Source: Chthoniobacteraceae bacterium (lineage in GTDB: Bacteria > Verrucomicrobiota > Verrucomicrobiia > Chthoniobacterales > Chthoniobacteraceae). Taken from it: a stretch of 64,000 nucleotides of DNA. The stretch covers positions 39,745 to 103,744 of the forward strand of contig CANJNZ010000005.1 in the NCBI GenBank assembly GCA_947476045.1, read 5' to 3'. Shown here one piece after another: positions 17,407 through 25,440 of this stretch. Made by a program: the position numbers and the translations under genes. The notes beneath the pieces were generated by a model that saw only the letters and a program-made list of their open reading frames with translations, made no database searches and was not told the origin of the DNA. Every line of letters begins with the position of its first letter. Position 1 is the stretch's first letter.

Positions 17407-19116
17407 ATGAGCACTGAAACCATCGCAGCAACGACCACCGAGAAGAAGCCAACTCACAACGAGGAAATCAAACTCGCCATACCGACACTTGCCGGGACTT
17501 TGGCCGCGACGCTCGCAGACCCTGCACTCGACCGTTTTTCAGAGGACGATCAGCAGTTCATGAAATTCCACGGCATCTACCAGCAGGACGACCGCGACCT
17601 TCGCAAGACGGGAAAGAAGTTCATGTTCATGATTCGCGGGCGCATCCCCGGCGGCGTGCTCCAGCCGAAGGGCTACCTCGTGTATGACCGCCTCGCGACC
17701 GAATACGGCAACAACACGCTGCGTCTCACTTCGAGGCAGAGCTTTCAATTTCACGGCGTTGTGAAAAGCGGACTCGGGCCGCTGATGAAGAAAATCAACG
17801 AAGCGATGATGGACACGCTCGCTGCGTGCGGCGACGTGAACCGCAACGTGATGGCTCCATCCGCCCCGGCGCGCGATGCGCTCGGCCAGCGGTTGCGCGA
17901 CGATGCCCGGCGCGTGAGCGAGGCGCTGATGCCGAAGACGAAGGCGTATCACTCGATCTGGGTCGAGGGCGTTCAGCTCAATCTCGAAGAACCGGAGAAC
18001 AAAGAGTTCGTAGATCCGCTCTACGGAAAGACGTATCTGCCACGGAAATTCAAAACCGCATTTGCGCTCGCGCCAGTCAATGACGTGGATCTTTTCACAA
18101 ACTGCCTCGGCTATATCGGCATCGCCGATGCGAATGGCGAACTCGCTGGCTACAACCTCACCGTCGGAGGCGGCCTCGGTCGCTCGCATGGAAATACGAT
18201 GACGTATCCGCGTATGGCGGACGTGATCGGCTTTGTGACGCCGGAGCAGCTTGTCGAGGTTTCACGTGGAGTGCTCACCGTGCATCGCGATTTCGGCGAC
18301 CGCACAGACCGCAAACACGCGCGCTTGAAGTATATTTTGGAAGAGAAAGGCGCAGCGTGGTTCCGCGCGGAACTGGAGAGCCGTCTCGGTTACAAGCTGG
18401 CAGAGGCGCGTCCGTTTGAGTTCACGAGTCAGAGCGATTCGTTCGGCTGGCACCAGCAGGCCGACGGGAATCTGTATCTCGGACTTTTCGTGCTCACCGG
18501 TCGCATCAAGGACGACGGTGCCTACCGTCTGAAATCCGGCCTGCGCGCCGTTGTGGAAAAATTCGACCCCGAAGTGCGCCTCACGCCTTCGCAAAACATC
18601 GTGCTTTGCAACATCGCGCCCGCTCAGCGCGAGGCCATCACCGCTTTACTCGCCGAGCACGGCGTGCCGGTTGAGAATCAGGCCACCATCATCCGCCGCG
18701 CCAGCATGGCGTGCCCCTCGATGCCCACTTGCGGCCTCGGCCTCGCGGAAAGCGAACGCTATTTGCCCGGACTGATGGATCGCATCGAGACGAAGCTCGG
18801 ATCGCTCGGACTTTCCGACGAAGAAATCGTCATCCGCATGACAGGCTGCCCGAACGGCTGCGCACGCCCCTACATGGCCGAGATTGGTTTCGTCGGCAAA
18901 GGCCCCGGACGCTACCAGCTCTGGCTCGGCGGAAACGTCTCCAGCACCCGCCTCAACCGCGTTTACAAAGAGACCGTGAAAGACGCCGAGATGGACGCCG
19001 AACTAGGGGCCCTCTTCGAGCGCTGGAAAAACACCCGCATTGGGGCTGAACGCTTTGGCGACTGGGCCGCGCGCGTCGTCTGGCCCGAAATCGTCGAAAC
19101 ACCCGCTGCGGTTTAA
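17407..19116 (+). CDS. cysI: Assimilatory sulfite reductase hemoprotein (siroheme)
   Basis: 569 residues. The siroheme/[4Fe-4S] ligands are in ACPSMPTCGLG (C-x5-C) and TGCPNGCARP (C-x3-C), and the repeated ferredoxin-like and siroheme domains of the family are evident (RIPGGVLQPKGYL, LRLTSRQSFQFHG, GGGLGRSHGNT). The length and the TGCPNGCARPYMAEIGFVG end fit CysI rather than ferredoxin-nitrite reductase. It reduces sulfite to sulfide in the cytosol. No flavoprotein partner cysJ is adjacent; electrons may come from ferredoxin or a distant CysJ. cysH lies ~5 kb downstream. The 150 bp leader contains a GC-rich hairpin (near 17333-17360) but no recognisable riboswitch. Confidence 0.93.
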   Translation: MSTETIAATTTEKKPTHNEEIKLAIPTLAGTLAATLADPALDRFSEDDQQFMKFHGIYQQDDRDLRKTGKKFMFMIRGRIPGGVLQPKGYLVYDRLATEYGNNTLRLTSRQSFQFHGVVKSGLGPLMKKINEAMMDTLAACGDVNRNVMAPSAPARDALGQRLRDDARRVSEALMPKTKAYHSIWVEGVQLNLEEPENKEFVDPLYGKTYLPRKFKTAFALAPVNDVDLFTNCLGYIGIADANGELAGYNLTVGGGLGRSHGNTMTYPRMADVIGFVTPEQLVEVSRGVLTVHRDFGDRTDRKHARLKYILEEKGAAWFRAELESRLGYKLAEARPFEFTSQSDSFGWHQQADGNLYLGLFVLTGRIKDDGAYRLKSGLRAVVEKFDPEVRLTPSQNIVLCNIAPAQREAITALLAEHGVPVENQATIIRRASMACPSMPTCGLGLAESERYLPGLMDRIETKLGSLGLSDEEIVIRMTGCPNGCARPYMAEIGFVGKGPGRYQLWLGGNVSSTRLNRVYKETVKDAEMDAELGALFERWKNTRIGAERFGDWAARVVWPEIVETPAAV

Positions 19117-19265
19117 AACGAGATAATATCGTATAATAACAACGTGGACAACGACATGTATTTGTCCATTTAGATATCTTTGAATGTCTAAAAGATGTTG
19201 TGTTTTTTTCCGCAACGACAGGTGAAAAATACTCTATTTGGCGCGTTGTAGGCTAAGAAGAGTGT
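19117..19265 (+). promoter_or_regulatory. AT-rich leader with two inverted repeats
   Basis: A strongly AT-rich gap between cysI and the cNMP-HlyD fusion gene. It contains ggacaa (19146-19151) with ttgtcc (19162-19167), 10-nt spacer, and tttaga (19169-19174) with tctaaa (19187-19192), 12-nt spacer. A T-tract near 19203 could make the second hairpin a weak terminator for cysI, or both could be protein-binding sites for the downstream promoter. Confidence 0.4.
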
Positions 19266-21419
19266 ATGGCCGCAGCAGCGCCAGCCGATTTAGCCCAAAT
19301 ATTCATTCGCACCGAGCCCTTCGATCAGATGTCCTCGGAGCTACGTTCTCGTTTGCTTTCACAGGCCTCCTCGAAGCGCTTTCTCGAGGGTGAACAATTA
19401 TTCCCCGAAAACCAGCCACCGGAGGATGTGTGTATCCTTCTCCAGGGTAAGGTGTGTATTTTTGCTGATTTGCCTGGTGAAAAAGACGCTGTATTTCTGG
19501 AAGAACTTGGCCCTGGCGCGTGTGTGGGATGGAACTCTGCACTTTCCGGCACCGTCGGTTTGAGAGCTTTGGCAACGACAGATGCACTTGGTTTGCTCGT
19601 TGCTGCGCCAGCGTTTCTGGAAATGGCCCGCTACGATCCTGTGTTGAAGGAGGCGATTTTCAAGAAACCTAGCAAAGGCGAGGTGTGGCACGCGGTGGCT
19701 GCGGAAATCGAGCGGCGCAAACTGGGTGTCGGCAGTCTTCGTCAGATTGTGGAAAAATTAGTGGATGACTGTGTCGCGCGCGACTGGCCGGAGGATGAAG
19801 TATCGATAGAGGTCGATAAGGATCGTATCTGGGTCGTGAGCGGCGGTGAGGGCGTGAGTCCCGGTGCGCGCTGGAAGGATGACACGGGAGTATTATGGGC
19901 GCGACTCATTGGCTTGCCTGCTGAGCGACTTGGCAGGGCGCTGGTAGTGAATCGCGCAGGCCCGGCTCGTGAGAGCCTGCGGAGTCCGCGAATAAGTTCC
20001 GTAAGCAGTGTGAAAAAAAAAGATACGGCCCCCAAAACTTCTGATTCCTCGGAGTTGGCTGCGGTGAAAGCGCAGAAAGTATCGACACCGAAATGGCGCG
20101 GACTATTGCGCATGGCAACCGTCGGAATTTTCGCGCTCTTGTTCCTCCTCGTAGCAGCGGCCTTTTGGGCTCAGAAACAGCCAGCCATGGAGTCAGTCTC
20201 TATTCGAGGAACGCTCGTTTTTTCCGGTGAGAGCCGGAATATTAACGCTGTTTTCGATGGCACGCTCATCGAATTGGGCATCCATCCCGGGCAACGTATC
20301 GAGCGGGGAGCCACCATCGCTGTCATTCGGCCGATATTTGATGAGGCACGCGCCAAAGAACTTGTAGAAGCCCGCAATCAGGCGCTGACGCAGGCGGAAT
20401 TTTGCAACGGAGTAATCTTGGGGCGCCCCGTGAAATGGACAGGTATTCCAGCATCTCTCGTTGAACTTGCACGTGAGCACGCGGCATTGGTCGGCGAATT
20501 ACGCGTTCTAAATGCGATTCAGCGCGGCGGTGGAAATATGGCCGACCTCAGCGTGGAAGAGCGCAAACGAGTTGAGACGTATTTTAGCACACTACGCGAA
20601 AACCGGCTCGACCGTGCCAGTTCCGCCTCACGCGATATTGAGGCCCGCAGGGAAGATTTACGCGAGGCCGAGGACGCGCTGCGCGAAGCGCAGTCTGAAC
20701 TACGCGTGCAAAGTGAAGCATACTCGCAGTTGCGTGCTCAAAAAAATGACGATGCCAGGGAGGAATACTCAGTCGCCCAACGTGCAGTAGCCACGCTGAA
20801 ACGCGGAGTGAACCAGCGTCAGGAGGTGGTGAATCGTATTCGCAAGGAGATCACTGCGATGAATGTCTCCAAAGAGCCGATGAAAAAAATCGAGCCGCAG
20901 AAAACAGATGCCTTTGAAACTACGAATGCCGCCCTGGCCTCGATCGAAAAACAACTCAAAAATCAAAGCATTGAGCAGCGCCAGATCGCATCTGAAAATG
21001 AGAAAACACTGGCGCAAATGCGGGCGGATAACGCGCCCAGAATCATACAGGCGGCTCAGCGGGGATTGATCGTAGAGACCAAGCCAATCCCTGCGGGAAC
21101 ATTTGTGCGTTCCGATACTTTTCTCGGGCGTCTCGTTACGCGCCAATCATGGCAGGTCCAATGTCGCTCAGCACAGGTGGCGCTGCTTCAGCATAGGCAG
21201 GCTATGACATTGTTGGTGTCTGGCAGCGATGGCTCCACGATGCGATTGCCGGAGATATTCGATATGGCTCCTGAGGTCGCATCGAAAAACCAAACGATGC
21301 TTCGCCTGCAAGCCTCCCGTGATACGTGGCGTGACGGTGCTCCAGTCCGGATCGAGGCGACTGTGCAGGCCGGCACCCTTATGGATCGTTTGCTGGCTAA
21401 AAACGATGTGATGCGCTGA
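19266..21419 (+). CDS. Cyclic-nucleotide-binding domain fused to HlyD-type membrane-fusion protein
   Basis: 717 residues in one open frame. Residues ~15-130 form a Crp-type cNMP-binding beta-roll (FLEGEQLFPENQPPEDVCILLQGKV, GACVGWNSALSG). Residues ~135-230 are an unassigned mixed region, then a polar linker. One membrane segment spans ~281-302 (ATVGIFALLFLLVAAAFWA). After it come a lipoyl/barrel-sandwich half (INAVFDGTLIELGIHPGQRIERGATI), a long coiled coil (~365-590, rich in E/R/Q/A) and the second lipoyl half (AAQRGLIVETKPIPAGTFVRSDTFLGRLV), the layout of an HlyD-family periplasmic adaptor. The N-terminal sensor would be cytosolic. No ABC exporter or outer-membrane partner is adjacent. Its G+C is lower than that of neighbouring cysI. 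Confidence 0.85.
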   Translation: MAAAAPADLAQIFIRTEPFDQMSSELRSRLLSQASSKRFLEGEQLFPENQPPEDVCILLQGKVCIFADLPGEKDAVFLEELGPGACVGWNSALSGTVGLRALATTDALGLLVAAPAFLEMARYDPVLKEAIFKKPSKGEVWHAVAAEIERRKLGVGSLRQIVEKLVDDCVARDWPEDEVSIEVDKDRIWVVSGGEGVSPGARWKDDTGVLWARLIGLPAERLGRALVVNRAGPARESLRSPRISSVSSVKKKDTAPKTSDSSELAAVKAQKVSTPKWRGLLRMATVGIFALLFLLVAAAFWAQKQPAMESVSIRGTLVFSGESRNINAVFDGTLIELGIHPGQRIERGATIAVIRPIFDEARAKELVEARNQALTQAEFCNGVILGRPVKWTGIPASLVELAREHAALVGELRVLNAIQRGGGNMADLSVEERKRVETYFSTLRENRLDRASSASRDIEARREDLREAEDALREAQSELRVQSEAYSQLRAQKNDDAREEYSVAQRAVATLKRGVNQRQEVVNRIRKEITAMNVSKEPMKKIEPQKTDAFETTNAALASIEKQLKNQSIEQRQIASENEKTLAQMRADNAPRIIQAAQRGLIVETKPIPAGTFVRSDTFLGRLVTRQSWQVQCRSAQVALLQHRQAMTLLVSGSDGSTMRLPEIFDMAPEVASKNQTMLRLQASRDTWRDGAPVRIEATVQAGTLMDRLLAKNDVMR

Positions 21420-21428
21420 GCGTCTGTT

Positions 21429-21920
21429 TCAATCGCGGAAATTTCCGAATGCGAGGCCGACGCCGAAATCTTTGGAGCGGCAGAAAGCGATGACTGCCTG
21501 CAAGTCGTCGCGGTTTTTTCCGGTCACGCGGATCTGGCGTTCCTGCAAAGCGCTCTGCACTTTGAGGCCCTGTAATTTAATCGAGGCGACAATCTCCTTC
21601 GCCTTGTCGCCATCGAGACCCTGCTTGATGAGTAATTCCTGTGTTGCGTGGCCGAGCGGCGATATGGCCGGGTCTTTGCGATCCACGTTACGCAAGTCCA
21701 CGCCGCGTTTGCTCAGTTTTCCGATCACGATGTCGTGCAGACTGCGCAGACGGCTTGCGTCCTCGGCGGTGAGTTTGATTTTCGATGTCTTGAGGTCGAG
21801 TTCGATGGAGGACGTGCTCCCTTTGAAATCAAAACGCGTGGCGAGTTCCTTGTTCGCTTGGTTGATCGCGTTGTCGAGTTCCTGAGTGTTCACTTCGCTG
21901 GTGATGTCGAAAGAAGGCAT
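21429..21920 (-). CDS. yajQ: YajQ family nucleotide-binding protein
   Basis: 163 residues from MPSFDITSEVN to the terminal GNFRD. The family signature is complete: N-terminal PSFDI, TRFDFKGS, KRGVDLRNVDRKDP and QIRVTGKNRDDLQAVIAFCRS. YajQ proteins have two alternating RRM-like halves, bind RNA or nucleotides and, in Xanthomonas, bind cyclic di-GMP to control transcription. Reading further upstream in frame gives a longer product that does not match the family. The gene converges on the cNMP-HlyD gene, with stops 9 bp apart. Confidence 0.95.
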   Translation of the reverse strand: MPSFDITSEVNTQELDNAINQANKELATRFDFKGSTSSIELDLKTSKIKLTAEDASRLRSLHDIVIGKLSKRGVDLRNVDRKDPAISPLGHATQELLIKQGLDGDKAKEIVASIKLQGLKVQSALQERQIRVTGKNRDDLQAVIAFCRSKDFGVGLAFGNFRD

Positions 21921-22058
21921 TGGCGGAGAATGGCAGAGATGTTTGAGGTTGGAAGTTACTATTTCCAGTGCGTGTGATTTGAATGTGGGCAACTGGTAGT
22001 TTGTTTTCGACAAATTCTGTCTTTTGCAAAGTGACGTGCGCACTTTACACAGCCACGC

Positions 22059-23210
22059 ATGAATCTGATACGCACTGCTTACGGAACTTGGAATGCTGGC
22101 CGCTATATGCACTTTGGCGAGCCGGTGGATGATGCGCGCTTTGAAGCGTGCATCCGCCGCGCGTATGAAAAAGGCATCCGCACTTTCATGACTGCTGATG
22201 TCTATGGAAACGGCGAAGCCGACGAGGCGCTCGGTCGTGCACTCAGCGGCGTGCCGCGCGACAGCTACTGTCTCGTGGAAATGATCGGCCACGATTTCTA
22301 CGGCGGTGTGCGCGACGGGCAAAAGGGGTTTCCGCGTTTCACCGACCCGCGCATCCGTCAGGCGAGCGACTACGCAGACTATGTTCGCATGGCCACGGAA
22401 AAGGCGCTCGCCCGCTGCAAGACGGATCATTTCGACTGTGTGATGCTGCACAACCCGGACAGCATCGGCTACTCACAGGAGTCGGTGTGGAGCGCGCTCG
22501 CAAAAGTGCAGGAGGAAAAATTGACCGAGATGCTTGGCGTGGCTCCGGGGCCCGCGAATGGTTTCTCTCTCGATTTGATTTTGTGCATGGAGCGGTTCGC
22601 GTCGCTGATTGACTGGACGATGATCATCCTCAATCCGCTGGAGCCGTGGCCCGGCCAGCTCGTGCTGGATGCGGCGCAAAAGCATAACGTTTCCATTGTC
22701 ACGCGTGTGGTGGATTACGGCGGGTTGTTTCACGGCGACGTGCGGCCTGGCCACACATTCGGCACTCGCGACCACCGCACATTCCGTCCGCAGGGCTGGG
22801 TGGATGCGGGCTGCGCGAAACTCGATGCGATGCGCGTCATCGCCGAAAAGCACGGCATCACGATGCTCCAGCTTTCGTGCGTGTGGAATCTCAGTCAGTC
22901 AACCGTGCGCAGCGTGGTGCCCACGCTCATTCAGGAAGTCGCTCAGACAAACGGCGCGAAGGTGAAAACCATCGAGGAGAAAATTGACGAGCTTGCCGCG
23001 CTGCCGGATGTGAAGTTGAGCGCTGGGGAAATCGAACAACTCGCCGCCATCGGAAACAACAAGGGTTGCATGGAATTGAAAGGCGGCAATCCCGGTCACA
23101 CGACTGAACCCGTTGCAGATCGCTGGTCGCTCAATACCGATTTGCTCGACGTAGCTGCCCGTTGGAAAATCGAGCCTGCGCGTGACCTCACGTGCACGCA
23201 TGCTGCATAG
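22059..23210 (+). CDS. Aldo/keto reductase-like protein
   Basis: 383 residues with an aldo/keto-reductase TIM-barrel pattern: an Asp/Tyr pair in TADVYGNGEADEALGRAL, FDCVMLHNPDS for the strand-4 segment (His of the tetrad), and SCVWNLSQSTVRSVVPTLIQ near the NADPH site. The C-terminal ~60 residues (GGNPGHTTEPVADRW...) extend past the normal end. The catalytic tetrad looks complete, but substrate is unknown. It is divergent from yajQ and converges on leuD with an 8 bp gap. It may be one of the sugar- or quinate-type dehydrogenase-like reductases common in this phylum. Confidence 0.8.
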   Translation: MNLIRTAYGTWNAGRYMHFGEPVDDARFEACIRRAYEKGIRTFMTADVYGNGEADEALGRALSGVPRDSYCLVEMIGHDFYGGVRDGQKGFPRFTDPRIRQASDYADYVRMATEKALARCKTDHFDCVMLHNPDSIGYSQESVWSALAKVQEEKLTEMLGVAPGPANGFSLDLILCMERFASLIDWTMIILNPLEPWPGQLVLDAAQKHNVSIVTRVVDYGGLFHGDVRPGHTFGTRDHRTFRPQGWVDAGCAKLDAMRVIAEKHGITMLQLSCVWNLSQSTVRSVVPTLIQEVAQTNGAKVKTIEEKIDELAALPDVKLSAGEIEQLAAIGNNKGCMELKGGNPGHTTEPVADRWSLNTDLLDVAARWKIEPARDLTCTHAA

Positions 23211-23218
23211 CCGTCGCG

Positions 23219-23758
23219 CTACGCGGGAAGCATTCCGCTTTTGCGGGCGAAATTGAACACGCCGCCAGCGTCAATCACCGGCTTGGCTTCGCCGAGAGGC
23301 TTTAGCGCGTGCGTCTGGCCGTTCACGGTCAGCGTATTTGCATCGAGGTCGAGCGTTCCCACATCGCCTGTTTTGAGCACGTCGCAGAGGCGTGAGGTGG
23401 CGTCGTAGGGATACAGTTCGCCGGTTGCCACACAGTTGCGGAAAAAGATGCGCGCAAAGCTGTCTGCGATCACCGCCTCACAACCCGCCGCACCCATCGC
23501 GATAGGCGCGTGTTCGCGTGAACTGCCGCAGCCGAAGTTCCGCCCAGCGACGACGATTTTATACTGCGTCTTCGTTCCCTCGGGCACAAACTTCACCGGA
23601 TACTGGTCGTCCGGCAGACCGATGAGCGCGTAGCTTCCGAGCTTTTCGTATTCATCCGGCTTGGTCGGCACGAGCGTGAGGTAGCACGCGGGGATGATTT
23701 GGTCGGTGTCTATGTTGTCGCGGACGACGAAAATCGGGCTGGTGATAGTATTGGCCAT
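23219..23758 (-). CDS. leuD: 3-isopropylmalate dehydratase small subunit
   Basis: 179 residues from [12 protein letters not shown]. The swivelling aconitase small-domain pattern is clear: [25 protein letters not shown] and [13 protein letters not shown]. Together with LeuC it isomerises 2-isopropylmalate to 3-isopropylmalate in leucine synthesis. leuC is not in this window, so the two subunits are encoded apart. The start follows the family length; reading further upstream adds ~30 residues of non-family sequence. It is divergent from cysH, with ~160 bp between the starts. Confidence 0.93.
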   Translation of the reverse strand: MANTITSPIFVVRDNIDTDQIIPACYLTLVPTKPDEYEKLGSYALIGLPDDQYPVKFVPEGTKTQYKIVVAGRNFGCGSSREHAPIAMGAAGCEAVIADSFARIFFRNCVATGELYPYDATSRLCDVLKTGDVGTLDLDANTLTVNGQTHALKPLGEAKPVIDAGGVFNFARKSGMLPA

Positions 23759-23921
23759 AAATCGAGAGTGCCCAAGAAAGCGCAGGACGCCCGCGAGGGA
23801 AACGGAAAAATAGCATTTGTAAGCTTCCCGCAGCGATGATGCGTGCAAATTCATTCACCAATCTCGGGCACTTGCTCTTGCACTCGCGGGGTTTTCGCCC
23901 GATACGTGCCGCCCATTTTTC

Positions 23922-24695
23922 ATGTCATTGCAGCTTTCAGAAATCTCGCCCGATGAGGTGAAGCGGTTGGCGGCGGAGTTTGAATCCGCATCGCTCACCG
24001 ATGTGCTCGGCTGGATTTGGAACAAGTTCGGCACGCGCGCGGCGGTCGGGACGAGTTTTCAGGGGGCAGGTCTGGTGATGATCGACCACGCAATCAAAGC
24101 CGGCTTCCGGTTCCCGATTTTCACGCTCGATACGAATTTACTCTTTACCGAAACCTACGAGTTGAAGTCGCGACTGGAGAAACACTGGGGTATCGAAATC
24201 GAAGCCATCCAGCCCGCGCAGACCGTTGAGGAACAGGCGGCGGAGTATGGCGCGGAGCTTTGGAAAAAAGCGCCCGACGTGTGCTGCACTTTGCGCAAAG
24301 TGGTGCCCTTGCAAAAAAAGCTGAGCACGCTTGCCGTGTGGATCACCGGGCTGCGCCGCCAGCAGAGCGACACCCGAGAGCGCACGCAGATCGTCGAGTT
24401 GTATCACTTCGATGTGCTACGCGACCTCTACATCCTGAAGGCAAACCCGATGGCGACCTGGTCGCGCGAAGCGGTGTGGGATTACATCAAAGCCAACGGC
24501 ATTCCTTACAACGCACTCCACGATCGCGGCTACCGCAGTATCGGCTGCTGGCCATGCACGCGTCCTACCGACGACGGCAGCGGTGGCGCTGTTGGAGGTG
24601 GCGGCGGTAGCGGGGATAATGAACGCGCAGGCCGCTGGACAGGTTTCGATAAAAGCGAATGTGGCATCCACACTTTCCTCGGGGAAAGTATCTGA
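23922..24695 (+). CDS. cysH: Adenylyl-sulfate (APS/PAPS) reductase, iron-sulfur type
   Basis: 257 residues. The PP-loop analogue (VGTSFQGAGLVMIDHA), the CC pair at 121-122, CWPC with C209/C212, and the catalytic ECGIH (C247) mark the [4Fe-4S] reductase that usually takes APS. It yields sulfite for CysI. Between the CWPC motif and ERAGRW lies a Gly/Ser-rich stretch (residues ~219-231: GSGGAVGGGGGSG) that is longer than the usual short loop. The gene stands alone, divergent from leuD and convergent with efp. Confidence 0.94.
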   Translation: MSLQLSEISPDEVKRLAAEFESASLTDVLGWIWNKFGTRAAVGTSFQGAGLVMIDHAIKAGFRFPIFTLDTNLLFTETYELKSRLEKHWGIEIEAIQPAQTVEEQAAEYGAELWKKAPDVCCTLRKVVPLQKKLSTLAVWITGLRRQQSDTRERTQIVELYHFDVLRDLYILKANPMATWSREAVWDYIKANGIPYNALHDRGYRSIGCWPCTRPTDDGSGGAVGGGGGSGDNERAGRWTGFDKSECGIHTFLGESI

Positions 24696-24721
24696 TCCGC
24701 CAGCAACACTTTCGCCGCGGA

Positions 24722-25279
24722 CTACGCCCGACCGAGGTAGCTGCCGTCTTCCGTGTTCACTTTGATTTTCTCGCCTTCCTTGATGAACAACGGGACTTGG
24801 ATGCCCTTGCCGGTTTCGAGCACGGCGGCTTTCTGCACGTTGTTCGCGCTGTCGCCACGAACGCCTTCGGGGGACTCGGTCACAGTGAGAATGACGGTGC
24901 TCGGCAGTTCGAGGCTCGCAGCCTTGCCCTCGACGTAGAGGACTTCCACGCGCTGGTTCTCGGTGAGATAGTCGCGCACACCGCCTACGAATGATTCGTC
25001 AAAACTGATCGTCTCGTAAGTTTCGGGATCCATGAAGTGGTAGCCCGACGTGTCTTTGTAGGAGTAATCAATTTTTTTGCGCTCTACATCGACGAGTTCC
25101 ACTTTATCGGTGCTACCGTAGCGCACATCGGCGCTTTTGCCGGTGCCGATGTAGCGGATGATGAGTTGCACGAAAGCGCGCAGGTTGCCCGGTGTGCGGT
25201 GCATGATTTCGAGCACAATCGCGGGGTTGCTGTTGTAGCGGATGCACATTCCTTTGCGGAGATCGTTGGCGTTGGCCAT
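24722..25279 (-). CDS. efp: Elongation factor P
   Basis: 185 residues with the three beta-barrel domains of EF-P (KOW-like N-terminus, OB middle, C-terminal VPLFIKEGEKIKVNTEDGSYLGRA). It relieves ribosome stalling on polyproline. The domain-I loop reads TPGNLRAF: the residue aligned with E. coli K34 is N32, so there is no lysine to be beta-lysylated, and an arginine sits two places on (R34). This differs both from the classical PGKGQAF loop and from the rhamnosylated SGRNA loop. The divergent M16 peptidase gene starts ~160 bp away. Confidence 0.95.
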   Translation of the reverse strand: MANANDLRKGMCIRYNSNPAIVLEIMHRTPGNLRAFVQLIIRYIGTGKSADVRYGSTDKVELVDVERKKIDYSYKDTSGYHFMDPETYETISFDESFVGGVRDYLTENQRVEVLYVEGKAASLELPSTVILTVTESPEGVRGDSANNVQKAAVLETGKGIQVPLFIKEGEKIKVNTEDGSYLGRA

Positions 25280-25440
25280 GGCTGGTAAGTTGAGAGTTGG
25301 TGTTAAAGTTGTTTGCCCGCTTTGACGGGAAAAGGGGCGCGCACTATGCCCCGACGAAAATAGCTGGCAAGTGCGGAGTTCAGTGCCTCTCCGTTCGCCG
25401 TGCTGGCATTTTTGGCCGCGATGCTGAATCGTCCGCGCCC

